Shown here: in pieces, positions 54,544 to 64,000 of the stretch
Position numbering within the stretch: the stretch's first letter is position 1
Layout of the letters: every line of letters starts with the position of its first letter
Assembly (NCBI GenBank): GCA_021495925.1
Contig: JAKEKT010000021.1
Span: forward strand, 186,001 to 250,000
Direction of reading: 5' to 3'
DNA length: 64,000 bases
DNA from: Diplodia intermedia
Lineage: Eukaryota; Ascomycota; Dothideomycetes; Botryosphaeriales; Botryosphaeriaceae
Translations under genes and position numbers: made by a program
Notes under the pieces: generated by a model
What the model was told of the DNA's origin: nothing
Seen by the model: the letters and a program-made list of their open reading frames with translations, nothing else
Databases searched by the model: none

Positions 54544-54836
54544 TTTGGGCAGTTATCCTATCCTCGTACAGTGAAATGGAGGACAAAGTCTTCGTTATAT
54601 ACCACTCAAGTCCCCATGGCCAGGCAAGAAATGTAGATCCAGAGTGGCTATCATGGCCATTTATTGGTGCTGTGTTTGTAAGAACAGCTCACTTGCATGT
54701 GGCGAATGCATTACCCCGCATCTGCCAAGGTGGAGATGACGGCGAGCTCACTTCCAAGTCAAACTCACTGTCTGGACTCAGAAGCAAGGACAATTTCTCT
54801 CAATTCAATTTCAGATTGCTGTCAATGGCCGATATC
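54544..54836. other. Spacer upstream of HIBADH-like gene
   Basis: About 290 bases; promoter of the dehydrogenase and 3' end of the decayed MBL gene. Nothing specific. Confidence 0.4.
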
Positions 54837-55511
54837 TCAAGCTTCAGCATCCTCCTGGAGAGTCCTAGGAAAGAACTTGTGCCTGTTCTTCTCCCTCCAC
54901 TCCTTGTCGTGCGCGACCACCACTTCCACCTCCGCTTCTTCCCCATCCACCTTCCCTTCCCTCAAGAACTTCCGATCCAGCGTCCCCCTCGCCGCCTCGG
55001 TATCCACATGCACACTCCTCAGCCCACCCCTACCATCATCATACAGCGCAATCTCCTTCTCGCCGCTCAAAATCAGCGGATCATGGCAGCAATCCCCTCC
55101 CAAATACACCCACGTCCGCTCGCCCACCCTCACCAGTCAATTGACATGCCCATACATATGCCCGGCAGATCGACAAACCAAACACTCCCGTCCCCGAAAT
55201 AATTCACCATCATCCCGGGAAACCCCAGCTTCTCCCACACAAGCCGCCCCTCCAACGGCACCGCACGCACCACCCCATCCCTTTCCTCCAAGGAGGAAGG
55301 AGAGAGTTGGGACGGTGGTGCAAGGGGGTGGGTCGGTCGGTGCTGGTTGAGGGGTGGATGAAGAGGTTTTCGGGGGGTGGGGGGTGAGGTGGCCGGCGTC
55401 GAGGGCGGAGGGGGCTATGTAGGTGGGTAAAGGCATTTTTTGGTGGTGGTCTTCGTGGTGGTGGTGGTGGTGTTGGGAGGGTGGTGTCTGTGAGCGGGTG
55501 GGTTTGGACAT
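54837..55511 (-). pseudogene. Decayed metallo-beta-lactamase-fold hydrolase
   Basis: Reading from the ATG at 55511 (minus): MSKPTRSQTPPSQ, then APSALDAGHL and TVPTLSFLL, the usual start of fungal MBL-fold proteins. The reading frame then changes near 55290 to EGRLVWEKLGF, YFGDGSVWFVDLPG, changes back at about 55164 to HMYGHVN, meets an in-frame TGA (55137-55139), and continues LVRVGERTWVYLGGDCCHDP to a normal end at 54837. The segment that should hold the HxHxDH metal site between LSFLL and the GDGS strand is missing. So: two frame changes, one stop, one internal deletion. It cannot make an active hydrolase. Confidence 0.75.
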
Positions 55512-55871
55512 TGTTGTTGATGCTGATAGCGTCCCCCCGCATTGGTGTTGGAGAGAGTCCGGGGTTACGTGGGTGGAAGAGATCGGCGGTGGGGTTCGTG
55601 TCTTCCCCCTCATCCTCGCCGCGGGGAAGAAGCACCTCCCACTTGACCGAGTCCTTTGATGTCCGCCAGGGGCAAAGATGAACGTTCGTTATACGGCAAG
55701 TGAATGCGGAGTGTAGACCCGATATCGTCCAGTCTCGAATCCCGTCTTGAGCACTTCCACACAATCCTCTCTCAGCACAATTCGCCCTCAACCTGCCTCT
55801 TCCACAACCATCCTCCCCTTCCCAAACACCAAAGGAAAAAAAAAAAACCAACCTCGGTCCAACCATCCACA
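55512..55871. other. Former divergent promoter between two pseudogenes
   Basis: 360 bases between the starts of the MBL and ADH relics, which face away from each other; a CT-rich leader remains at 55790-55870. Confidence 0.5.
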
Positions 55872-56924
55872 ATGGCGTCGTCCCCGCCACTCCCCTAAAC
55901 AACGCGCGCCCAACGCCTCCACTCCACGCCCACAACACCCACCCCCTACACCCTCACCACCTCCCTCCCCTCCCCGTCCATCTCCCCATCACCCCCAACG
56001 ACCTCCTCCTACCGCCACACCGACGCCGTCCTCGCCGCGCGCGGGTCAGCTGCATGCCCTCCCTCCCTGCCTGCCCCCTCCCCCACCTTCCCGCACGCAC
56101 ACCGGCTGCACGCCACGAATCCGCCAGGCACCGTCGTCGTCTCCCACGCCCCGCACTCGCCCTGCCCCCCGGGCACACGCGTCGGCCGTGCGGCGCGCGC
56201 GGGGAACGCGCAGGACGACGACGATGACGTCGGGTACTGCGCCGCGGGGTCGACGTCGACGGGGGAACGGAACTGCGGGATCCAGCGTACGTGGACGGAC
56301 GGCGGGTTTGGCCGAGGACGTACGCGGTCGCGGTCGCGGTCGTGGATGCGGGATGCGGGATGCGGTAGGTAGGTGGCGCGGTGCTAGCTGCCGGCGGCGG
56401 CGGGCGGCCGCGCGCGTCGGGGTGGTTGGGTGCGGGCTTCTGGGGCTGCGGGTTGCGGTGGGCTTGGGGTATATATCGGCGGGTTACTGGGGGTGGAGGG
56501 CGCGGAGGGGCCGGTGGAGGGGGCGAGGAGGGTATGGGGATGGGGCGAGGACATGGGGAGAGAGGATGGGAGGGCGGATAGGGGCCATATGGGGCTGGAT
56601 GCCGTGGTTGTCTTGCCCGAGAGTCAGAAGGCGTTTGGCTACGGGATGGCGCTGTTGATGGACCATGGGAAGTGCGTGGTTGTGTCGTTTCCGGAGGCGG
56701 GGCTTCACGTGTCGGCCAGGGATCTTGTCTTTGGGGACATTTTTGTCGTGGGGAGCTTGGTGGCCGGGAGTAACAAGACTCTGAGGGAGATGCTGGCCTT
56801 TGCAGCAAAGCATCAAGTGAAGGCGACGTTTCCTTTGTCGTGGTTGAATGACCTCGTGGAAGAGTACCGGAAAGGCGGAAGCGGAAAGCTGGTGATTGAC
56901 ATGTCTTTGGGAGTTGGCACTTAG
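55872..56924 (+). pseudogene. Decayed zinc-type alcohol dehydrogenase
   Basis: The ATG at 55872 is followed by a TAA after eight codons (55896-55898), where relatives have Lys. The same frame then reads TPYTLTT, SYRHTDAVLAARG (the zinc-ligand motif GYCHTD with Cys changed to Arg), PPGTVVVSHA and PPGTRVG, but lacks the four-Cys structural zinc lobe, and stops near 56369. Frames then alternate: RVGVVGCG with AVGLGY (coenzyme domain), and finally 56500-56924: LLGVEGAEGP, GLDAVVVLPESQKAF, DHGKCVVVSFPEAGLHVSA, GSNKTLREMLAFAAKH and GGSGKLVIDMSL. Remains of a medium-chain ADH of about 350 residues, clearly non-functional. Confidence 0.82.
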
Positions 56925-57239
56925 ATGTTGCTGGAAATTTGACTAAGATCTCTATTTGCTTCAGGCATCATGAGTTTGCTTGCAAGAGTTTTCCAATCAC
57001 TTTTCCCGATTTATTGTGTAGCGGCCACGGAAATTCTTTGTGTTGTCAATTTAGTAGCCTAAGAAGTGTGAAGTGGGATCAAGACGCACGTGTCTGGAGA
57101 AGGTATGCGGATAGTTGCTGCCAACGAGAGCTATAAAAGACTCTATACTCTCACTATTCACTCTACACTCCAATACGCAGCTTGTGAGAGCCAGGCCTTT
57201 TCTTCCGCACAGAACTGCCAAGTACAATACACCAACAAA
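56925..57239 (+). promoter_or_regulatory. Promoter of the CaaX repeat protein
   Basis: AT-rich; contains TATAAAA at 57132-57138, 102 bases upstream of the start codon. Confidence 0.6.
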
Positions 57240-57641
57240 ATGGCATTTGGTGGCCCACCTCCACCCATGTTTGATGGCCCACCTCCACCCATGTTTGGTG
57301 GCCCACCTCCACCTATGTTTTTTGGCCCCCCTCCACCCATGTTTGATGGCCCACCTCCACCCATGTTTGGTGGCCCACCTCCCCCTATGTTTGTTGGCCC
57401 ACCTCTTCATCTCTCGCCTAGTTGGGGCGAATTCCCTCCTCGACGCTTTTCGCCAAAGCCGCACCGCTCTTCAAGGTCGGGCCGTTCTTCAGGAGGTCGT
57501 AAGAGAAAAACGACCGTGTACAATGATGGTAGTGATAGCGATTCTGGCGAAGCACACAGCCCTGAGAATCATGGGAGCGCCAAGCAGAAAAATGTGAGGT
57601 ACTCCAAGAAGGAAAGCAGCGGATGTTGCATTGTTCAGTAA
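57240..57641 (+). CDS. GPPPPMF-repeat protein with C-terminal CaaX box
   Basis: 133 residues, one exon. After MAFG come six tandem eight-residue units G-P-P-P-P-M-F-x (x = D, G, F, D, G, V), then a degenerate seventh, encoded by 24-bp DNA repeats (57249-57405). A basic Ser/Arg stretch (PHRSSRSGRSSGGRKRKT) and an acidic Ser patch (DGSDSDSGE) follow. The chain ends SSGCCIVQ: the last four residues CIVQ fit a farnesylation CaaX box, and the neighbouring Cys could be palmitoylated. This predicts a membrane-tethered protein displaying polyproline ligands for SH3, WW or profilin partners. I know no named family. A TATA box upstream supports expression. Confidence 0.75.
   Translation: MAFGGPPPPMFDGPPPPMFGGPPPPMFFGPPPPMFDGPPPPMFGGPPPPMFVGPPLHLSPSWGEFPPRRFSPKPHRSSRSGRSSGGRKRKTTVYNDGSDSDSGEAHSPENHGSAKQKNVRYSKKESSGCCIVQ
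57249..57405 (+). repeat. 24-bp coding tandem repeat (GPPPPMFx)
   Basis: About six and a half copies of GGCCCACCTCCACCCATGTT plus four variable bases; nearly identical at DNA level, indicating recent expansion or homogenisation. Confidence 0.9.
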
Positions 57642-58369
57642 CCGCCATACCTCATGAAACTCATGTCGCTCTACAAACACGCTGCTCCGCTTGTAGAGTA
57701 GACATTTAGTTGGGCATGACGCCTCTTTCCATATTAATTCGAGTATCCAACGATCCGGTGTGGTAGTGGTGTGTACCTCGAGAATCGGAACCTCGGCAAG
57801 TGACCAATAGACTTGCACATGCCGCTATTTGCGTGAATGGTCGCAGAGGGACATGCATAATCACCTCGTCCAGCTGGCGGTGAGGGGTGCGAAGTGCAGA
57901 TGACGGATCTCACGGAAGAACGGGAGTGGAGCAAGCAAGCGACCAATAACGCATGCGCGGATGACAATTTCTCAACAGCCCTCGCGGGGAAATGCGGAAG
58001 ATCACGAGCGAGCTGGGGAGTTGGACAGATGGACGACGACGAGAGTCAGTTAGCCGCGGGGATCGCAGGCTCCACACACCCACTCCCATTTGCCCGCAGC
58101 CGAACGCTCAGCCCAAGCTCGGGGACCGACCGACCCCCGCCGTCGCCAAGTGACGTCACGCGAATGAACTAAATACCACGCCCTCCCACATCCCCCCCTC
58201 TTCTGCTTCCAACTCTCTCTCTCTCACCGCACAACCATCCACCACCTCCTTGCCGAAGCTTCCAATCCCTCAAACCTACCAACCACCGAGCAATCAAGCC
58301 TCGGAACCCCAGAGCGCGCGCGCCTACCGAAACACCCCCACCCCCACCACCACCACCACCACAACAACC
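57642..58369. other. Intergenic
   Basis: No gene recognised. The right end (58170-58369) is a CA/CT-rich leader with a TGACGTCA-like word (58151-58158), a CRE/ATF-type site about 215 bases before the next ATG. Confidence 0.5.
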
Positions 58370-58774
58370 ATGTCCACAACCACCACCGCCGCCGCCTCAG
58401 CCATCCTGCGCGCCTCCTCCCCCGCGCCCCGCGCCCTGCGCGTCACGACGACGCCCCTCTCCGTCGTCATCAGCAACACCGTCTCCCCCCACCGGCGCCA
58501 ACAACAACGCCGCAGCTTCACCAACGCGCCGCAGCTGCGGCTGAAAGAAGACGCGGCCGAGCGCAGCGGCGAGCAGGCGGACGCGGCGAAGCAGGCGCAG
58601 CTGCAGAAACAAAAAGACGGCAGGGGCCACTGGCACGAGGAGCTGGCGTCGAACAGCGAGGTGAACGTCAAGGCCGATCGGGAGGGCGGGGAGGTGGCGG
58701 ATCATGGGGAGCATATGAGGGAGTTGCAGGGGTTGGGGAAGGAGAAGGGGGAGAGGGAGAAGGGGGGGTTGTGA
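58370..58774 (+). CDS. Predicted mitochondrial small protein
   Basis: 134 residues, one exon. Residues 1-51 are basic, Ser/Thr/Ala-rich without acidic residues (ILRASSPAPRALRV, HRRQQQRRSFTNAP), a good mitochondrial targeting sequence with a likely cleavage near RRSF-TNA. The mature part is helical and charged: QLRLKEDAAERSGEQADAAK, then GRGHWHEELASNSEVNVKAD. A block of the form GKGHWHEELAS with preceding KQKD is, as I recall, conserved among fungal proteins of unknown function. No catalytic motif. Possibly a matrix regulatory or stress protein. Confidence 0.75.
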   Translation: MSTTTTAAASAILRASSPAPRALRVTTTPLSVVISNTVSPHRRQQQRRSFTNAPQLRLKEDAAERSGEQADAAKQAQLQKQKDGRGHWHEELASNSEVNVKADREGGEVADHGEHMRELQGLGKEKGEREKGGL

Positions 58775-59185
58775 GGGGGTCGGTCTGGACTGCCTCCTTT
58801 TGGGATGCTTGTGGTGCTTTTTTTTTATCGGTTAGCGAGCATTGTGCCGCGTGGAAGGAGAATGAATGATTCGGGGTTGAGGGAAGAGAGTAGGTGGAAT
58901 CTCTCTCGCCCCCGTCGCCGCCCACCGTGGTTGGAATTTTTGATGTGCGGGAAATATAGATCAAGACTAGACGAGACGCCAGATGGGGGGATATCTACTT
59001 GTAAAAAGAAAAGAGAAATGCAAAAAAGAAACCGAATATACCACAATGCACCCGAGTCCTGCTTCGTATGACATGGCTTCGTAAGAATAAAAAAAGAAAG
59101 AAAAACAGTAAGACCCATTCATCCCCGTCGTATGCCTCTTTCCGCCTCTTCCTCGTCCCTTGATCCTCGTTGATTAACAGACAGA
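58775..59185. other. Convergent 3' regions
   Basis: AT-rich with A-rich stretches at 59000-59105; polyadenylation regions of the two flanking genes. Nothing else seen. Confidence 0.5.
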
Positions 59186-59873
59186 TCAGCCCTTATAACC
59201 AAACACCTTATCCTTCCAACTCTTGACCACGGGCGTCTCGACCGAAAAGGCACTCATGGTGGGCTTCCCGCTCCTGCTCGCAGCAGGTTTCCTGCCACCA
59301 CCACCACCACCACCCTCTCCCTTCTCCAGATCGCGGTTCTGGTCCTTCAACCGGGCGGCGGCGTTGTTGGTCGAGCGCGGCGGCGACGACTGCATGCGCA
59401 CCGCCGTCCGCCTGTTGTTGTTGCCGCCGCCGCCGCCGCCGCCGTTCTTCTGCGTGTTGATGGCGGTGGTGCTGCGGCCGGTGAGGCGGCGCGACACGCG
59501 CTTGAGCGACTTGCGGACCTCCCACTGGCGCTTCTTGGCGATGAAGAAGAGGGCCGTGGAGACGACTGTTGTTTGTGTCAATTCTGGTTTTTTGTGTGGC
59601 ATTGGGTGGGTGAGAGGGAAAAAGGCATGATGATGGGAACTTACTTCCGCCCACGGCGACGACTACGACGACGATGATGATGGCGACCATGCCTCCCTTG
59701 GAAAGCTTGAACGAGCCCGAGTCGGGGCCTTCGGCGCCGGCGGCGCTGTCGGTGGTGCCGCCGCTGGAATCGCTGCCGCCGCCGTTCGGATCCGTGGCCG
59801 TGTCGTCGGCGGCGGCTGCCAGCATGGCGAAGAGGAGCGCGAGGAGCGCGATGAGGGAAAAGCGGCGCGTCAT
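59186..59873 (-). CDS. Single-pass membrane protein of unknown function
   Basis: Exons (minus) 59873-59645 and 59565-59186 give 202 residues (intron GTAAGT..CAG, phase 1). A signal peptide (MTRRFSLIALLALLFAMLAAAA) leads to a short Gly/Ser/Asp-rich external segment. One transmembrane span, MVAIIIVVVVVAVGGIVSTA, crosses the intron junction, followed by a basic cytosolic tail (KKRQWEVRKSLKRVSRRLTG) with polyGly/Asn runs. The end KSWKDKVFGYKG may be a short functional tail. Topology resembles small fungal wall sensors and membrane proteins, but no WSC or Mid2 signature is present. A CT-rich leader lies upstream. Confidence 0.78.
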
Positions 59874-60560
59874 CGTCGCGGTGGTCTTCTCTTCCTTCTC
59901 TTTCTTTTTTTTTTCTTTTCTTTTTCCCTTTTTGACGGAGAGAAAAGCGGCTCTCTTGCTCAGCAAGCAGGGCGGCGCGCCCCCGAAAACGATGGGAAAG
60001 AGTGGGACAGATGGGCAGGCCTGATGGTACTACTGTCGTCGTCTGTTGGTGGTCGTCCGAAAGGAATATCACAATCGCGCGCGCGTGGCGTGTATGGGCG
60101 GATCAAGAAACGGCAACGCAACCCAGCCCCAGCCAAGCGCGCGAGAAAAAAAGGCGGCACAGCTCATACCTTTGTAGTCGACCCCCCAGTACGAGCTTTT
60201 CCACTCAACGCACCGCACATGGCGGCCCAAGGGCGGTGCAGGCAAAGCCCGCCCGGCGGCTATCCCATCACGCCTCTCTCACTGGCCGGGGCGCGCGTGC
60301 TTGGCACCGGTGCCAGACGCAGGAACGCCGGGGGGCGGCAACGCGGGCTGTGGCGACGAACCATTGGCTGCGAGGCCGTCGTGGTCGGCGGCTACAGCGA
60401 GACGATGCGCGGGCGTTGATTGTGCGGCGACGCCGTCCGCCGCGCTGATTGGCCGGCCGCGGTGTGATGCTTATTTTCTCGAGCCGGGCCTGTGCGTGCG
60501 CTGGACAAGTGACACCTACCAGCACATCTGCGACACCACGCACGCCCCGGCAGTAGTCGC

Positions 60561-60590
60561 TGCCCTGCCCTGCCCTGCCCTGCCCTGCCA
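60561..60590. repeat. (CCCTG)n pentanucleotide repeat
   Basis: About five and a half tandem copies in non-coding DNA. Confidence 0.85.
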
Positions 60591-61608
60591 CCGACCGTTG
60601 CTTATAACTGCAGCTGTTCTGCTGACACGACAGGCATTTCGTGCATGCGTGCTTTGCTGCAGTCTCTGCCGCAGCTGCCATTTCACATCACCCTCTCCCC
60701 CCGCGTCCCGCGTCCCGCGTTTGGGGAATATACCGAATCCGTCGTCGTCTCTACATACTATCGCGCGGGGCCAGTGCTTTGCCCATCGATCATTGCCCAC
60801 TTCCGCTGTTCGGAGCCCGTCTGCAGGTCGAAAAAACCTATTGGCCGAGAGCCGATAGGTGGGCTCGTTGCTTGAAGCGGTATTGTATCCATGGGAAGAT
60901 CGGCAAGAAAAGAGTTGCTTCCTCGCTTAGGGAGACCCTGTGATTGCCTCTGCATGGTGGATTCGAGATCGAGTCCATGCTTGCCTTCACTAACAATCAC
61001 ATACATTAAGCTTTGGTGGCTTAGTCGGGGGAGCAACAGGCAAACCGGACGACTTCTTTCCCCCCCTTCCGCCCAGCAGCAGCACACTCTTGGGTATTAT
61101 TCCGAACGAAAGCCGCCGTCATTTGGCAAAGTAGTAGTCTATCGTCCCGGACAGCCGCGTTCTCAGCTTCCCCCTCTCCCTCCTCCTCTTTCCCCAGTTC
61201 GCCCTAAACCAAAAGCGCCAACAGTCACGGAACACAAACGAAAGCCACAATCCTCTCTATCCATCACAAATCATAATCAAATTAATCAATGTCGTCATAT
61301 ATGCTTTCTGTTTTTGTTTTTTACGCATCCGCTCTTTTCCCACGCCCCCAAATATTCTCCAAGCCCCAACCAATGCACAATGATGGCAGGAGAAGAGGTT
61401 GGCGGGGAAAAAAAAGGTTCTCGCCAACTACCCAACATACACTCACTCACTACACGCTTCCATGGTCACACACAGAGAGAGAGGTAGCAACCGACGAGGA
61501 CCAACACCACAAAGAGGTATCATGCAACGCCCGCCGTCGAAGTCAACCAAGAAAAAAAAAAAGGAAGAGGGACAAGAGACAAACAAACACCATGCAAGCC
61601 TAGAAGAT

Positions 61609-61611
<3 letters not shown>

Positions 61612-61639
<28 letters not shown>
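61612..61639. repeat. (AG)n microsatellite
   Basis: Fourteen perfect AG units in non-coding sequence. Confidence 0.9.
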
Positions 61640-61641
<2 letters not shown>

Positions 61642-61736
61642 CCCTGCCGTCTTTTCCCAACCCCACATCCATCCATCCAGAGACACGCACGCACGCACGC
61701 AGGCCAAAAAAAAAAAGACAAACAAACACATCATCA

Positions 61737-64000
61737 TCACGATCGCCCAAACAACCTCTCCCGCTCATAAAACACAATATACGCCTGTTCATTCTGCAGC
61801 CTCTCCTCGCCGCGCAGGGCGTCGGGCTGAAACTCGGTGACGCGGTGATCGTTGAACTGCCACCAGCAGCCGCGCGCGGCGTCCTTGAGGAGTGCGACGT
61901 AATGGCCGCTCGTCAGGGTGGCGCCGAGGTGGCGCATGACGGCGTAAGCGTTGTACGTGTACGGAGGCTGCATGCGCTCGTCGGAGCGGATGGCGCGCAG
62001 GTGGTCTGCGCCGTCGGCGGGGCGCTGCTGCAGCAACGCCGCCTCGTCCGCCGGCGTCATGGGCGGTAGCATGAAGGGGCCGAGGTCGAGGTTGGCGAGG
62101 GGGAACTCGATGGGGGTGCGCACCTTGCGCGCGCGCTCCGTGTGCGAGGCCGAGAAGCGCTTGAAGTGGATGACGAGGTAGTGCGGCGCGCGCGTGATGG
62201 TGATCTTCTTGGTCGCCTCGCGCTCCTTCTTGCACCGCGGGCACCGCCACACCTCGTCGCCCGCCAGCCGCTCCTCCGAGCAGTACGACCGCAGGCAGTC
62301 GCGTATGTCCGCCGCCCGGTCCCGCGGTATCTCCACGCTGATGCTGTAGAAGGTCTCGTACGTCGTCGACGTGAAGCCGCACGTCGTGCACCGGAGCCGT
62401 GACATGTGTTGGCCGCCGAAGAGCTCGCTGATGATGGACCGCTCGCGCATCGACCAGCGTTGCCATTCGATGCCTGCCACGTAAGACTTTGGTAGGCTCT
62501 CCCGTCGTGCTTCCTCCTTTTCCGTCAGCGCTTGTGCTGGCGGATGTGACCAGTTGACGTTCATGTCTTCGTGGAGGATGTCGACCAAGAAGTCGAAGAA
62601 CTCTTTGGCATCTTGCTGACGATCAATGCCCCACTCCCCGTTAATGCGAGCGCAGAGTTCCTGGAAGTTCCTTAGTCTTAGTAGATGCTAACATTTTGGT
62701 GTCAAGGCTGACTTACCCTTAATGTCTTTGGCCGGCACGGCCCGCCTCCTTCAACCCATAGGTTCTGAATGAGGGTGGCGTAATTTTCAGACATGATGCC
62801 TCCTGAGCCCCTCCAGTTCGACTTTTGGATGTACTTCACAAAGGTGCCGTCCTTGTAGATTCTCGTCAACGGAAGGGTGGCATTCAGGCACTGAATGGTT
62901 GCATTCATGTAACAGGTGACTCCGAAGTTGATCAGACCGGTTCTCGGCAGGCGAGTATTCTGCGGCAGCTGACTAGGCGGGAAGTATGCCGGGAGCTGTG
63001 ATGATCGTGCCGTGGCAACATGGTTCTGGGGATGAGCTCTATCATGCGCACCGCTGTAGTTGACCCGAGGCGCTGCGGGCGGTGGCCTTGAAGGAATCGA
63101 TGGCATGGATGCTCCGGGATAGCTAGGCACGGCCGGAGCTGCTCGTGAAGGTGGCCGTGACGGTGGTCGTGATTGCGATGTGCGTGATGGTGGTCTCTGG
63201 CCAGCCGCCGTCATTGACTGAGGACCAATCGCGGATGCGTCTGGGAATCGCCGCATGAACTCCTCCGTGTTGTGATAGTAAGGTATTTCCTCATCCGCAG
63301 CACCATCCTCACCAGCTTCTAGTGGCGGCACGGTTGGTGGCCGTTCACCCCTGGCTTTCTCCAGCCACTTCCGCTCTTCTTCTGGGTCCAAGGGGTTGTA
63401 GTCGCGCATCCTCTTCTTCTGCAGGTACATGCGGGATCCATTGCTGGCGACTGGCACCCTGCGTATCGGCCGCCCAACCTTTCCGTTTTGTTGATCGGTG
63501 ACGATTGCCGCGGTATTCGAAGTCTTCAATGCACCGTGGCCGAGTAGATCTGCCCATGCATCGAGACCACCCATCAGGAAGATCGGTGGTCTTTGCAGTG
63601 GCTTGTCTGCATTGAACTCATAAAGCGCATCGTAAAGGTACTTCAGCACGGATTCCTGCGGCGTTCGGGGGGATTTTGTGAGGAAATCCGCAGCTGGTGT
63701 TGATTGATCGTAATAGACGACCAAATCGAACTCGTTCCGGCGATCAAACATCTCCTGCTCGATATCCGGCGCGAGAACGAGGGCCTCATAAAGTTGGTCG
63801 GCGGACATGTTAGGTCGCAGCGCGGCGGGCTCGACACACATTATTGAATTAACGTAAATATGGCCGTCGTCGTAGTCTTCTCTATTCCGGACATCAATGA
63901 CCAAGACGTTGTAGGGTTTCAAGTAATCAAAGAGCTTTTCAGCACTAATCTGCCACTCCCGTGGCGCGTGCAGCGATTTTCTTCGTATCACGCCCTGCTG
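61737..64000 (-). CDS. Ubiquitin C-terminal hydrolase, Doa4/Ubp4 type with rhodanese domain (5' end outside window)
   Basis: The frame is open to the right edge, so the N-terminus is missing; about 744 residues are visible. Exon 64000-62717 holds a rhodanese-like domain (NVLVIDVRNREDYDDGHI), a Pro/Ser-rich linker with an R-x-PP-S repeat, and the USP Cys box GLINFGVTCYMNATIQCLN. The last exon (61737 to about 62687) has GIDRQQDAKEFFDFLVDILH, zinc ribbon pairs RCTTCGF and WRCPRCKK, and the His box TSGHYVALLKD with the Asn/Asp FNDHRVTEF. Catalytic residues are intact. Doa4 recycles ubiquitin from cargo at endosomes. The intron boundary is uncertain: the frame-keeping choice (62688-62716) is only 29 nt. 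Confidence 0.92.

Larger units (their letters stand above)
59874..61736. other. Intergenic with short tandem repeats
   Basis: About 1.9 kb without a supported gene. It has five to six copies of CCCTG at 60561-60590, an (AG)n run at 61612-61639, CACG repeats at 61685-61700, and A-rich tracts at 61550-61560. The right end is the 3' UTR of the ubiquitin hydrolase. Confidence 0.5.

Noticed and set aside
55747..56658. 303-codon plus-strand frame
   Set aside because: Covers the ADH relic in mixed frames; only fragments match ADH, so it is not a separate gene.
60561..60590. CCCTG repeats as telomere-like sequence
   Set aside because: The fungal telomere unit is CCCTAA; this is a short internal pentamer run.

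Overview
This is a GC-rich nuclear segment of a filamentous ascomycete (Pezizomycotina; a Dothideomycete is my best guess, not demonstrated). The evidence is short introns (about 45-150 nt, mostly GTNNGT..YAG), long introns-free exons, Zn2Cys6 and C2H2 'fungal_trans' regulators, a GH92 mannosidase, GPI-type wall protein, DUF3602, Zds1 C-terminal and TCO89-like proteins, and 5' leaders rich in CA/CT. I rebuilt exon structures by hand from splice signals and reading frame; none is confirmed by transcripts.

Left part (1-21.5 kb): the 3' end of a Zds1-type gene, a four-exon Cupin_5/DUF985 protein, a secreted GH92 alpha-mannosidase, an arrestin-like protein with one apparent frame break, a serine-rich disordered protein, a polyQ TCO89-like TORC1 subunit, then a small GPI-anchored wall protein standing alone in about 10 kb (15.8-26.0 kb) of otherwise gene-free, microsatellite-rich sequence.

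Middle (26-39.8 kb): a three-exon DUF3602 microgene, an orphan ORF, a coiled-coil RING-like protein, and three tandem small genes (28.9-30.3 kb) that share one short C-terminal motif (x-NG-[RQ]-x-A-x-VRRH) and a TACTTAA-type promoter word. I know of no described family for these and consider them the most original item in the window. They are followed by a 23-24 bp tandem satellite with hairpins (30.55-31.2 kb). Next come a serine carboxypeptidase-like gene whose catalytic Ser is replaced by Gln, a secreted CMP/dCMP-type deaminase, a Zn2Cys6 regulator and a short-chain dehydrogenase.

Right part (41.5-64 kb): MET10 (sulfite reductase flavoprotein) as one long exon, a Pro/Gly/His-rich protein, then what looks like a catabolic cluster: anion:cation-symporter-type MFS transporter, two divergently transcribed carboxymuconolactone-decarboxylase family genes, a C2H2 plus fungal_trans regulator and a 3-hydroxyisobutyrate-dehydrogenase-like enzyme, flanked by two decayed genes (metallo-beta-lactamase fold and zinc alcohol dehydrogenase). 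The end holds a Pro-rich repeat protein with a C-terminal CaaX box, a predicted mitochondrial protein, a single-span membrane protein, and a Doa4-type ubiquitin hydrolase with a rhodanese domain that runs off the right edge.
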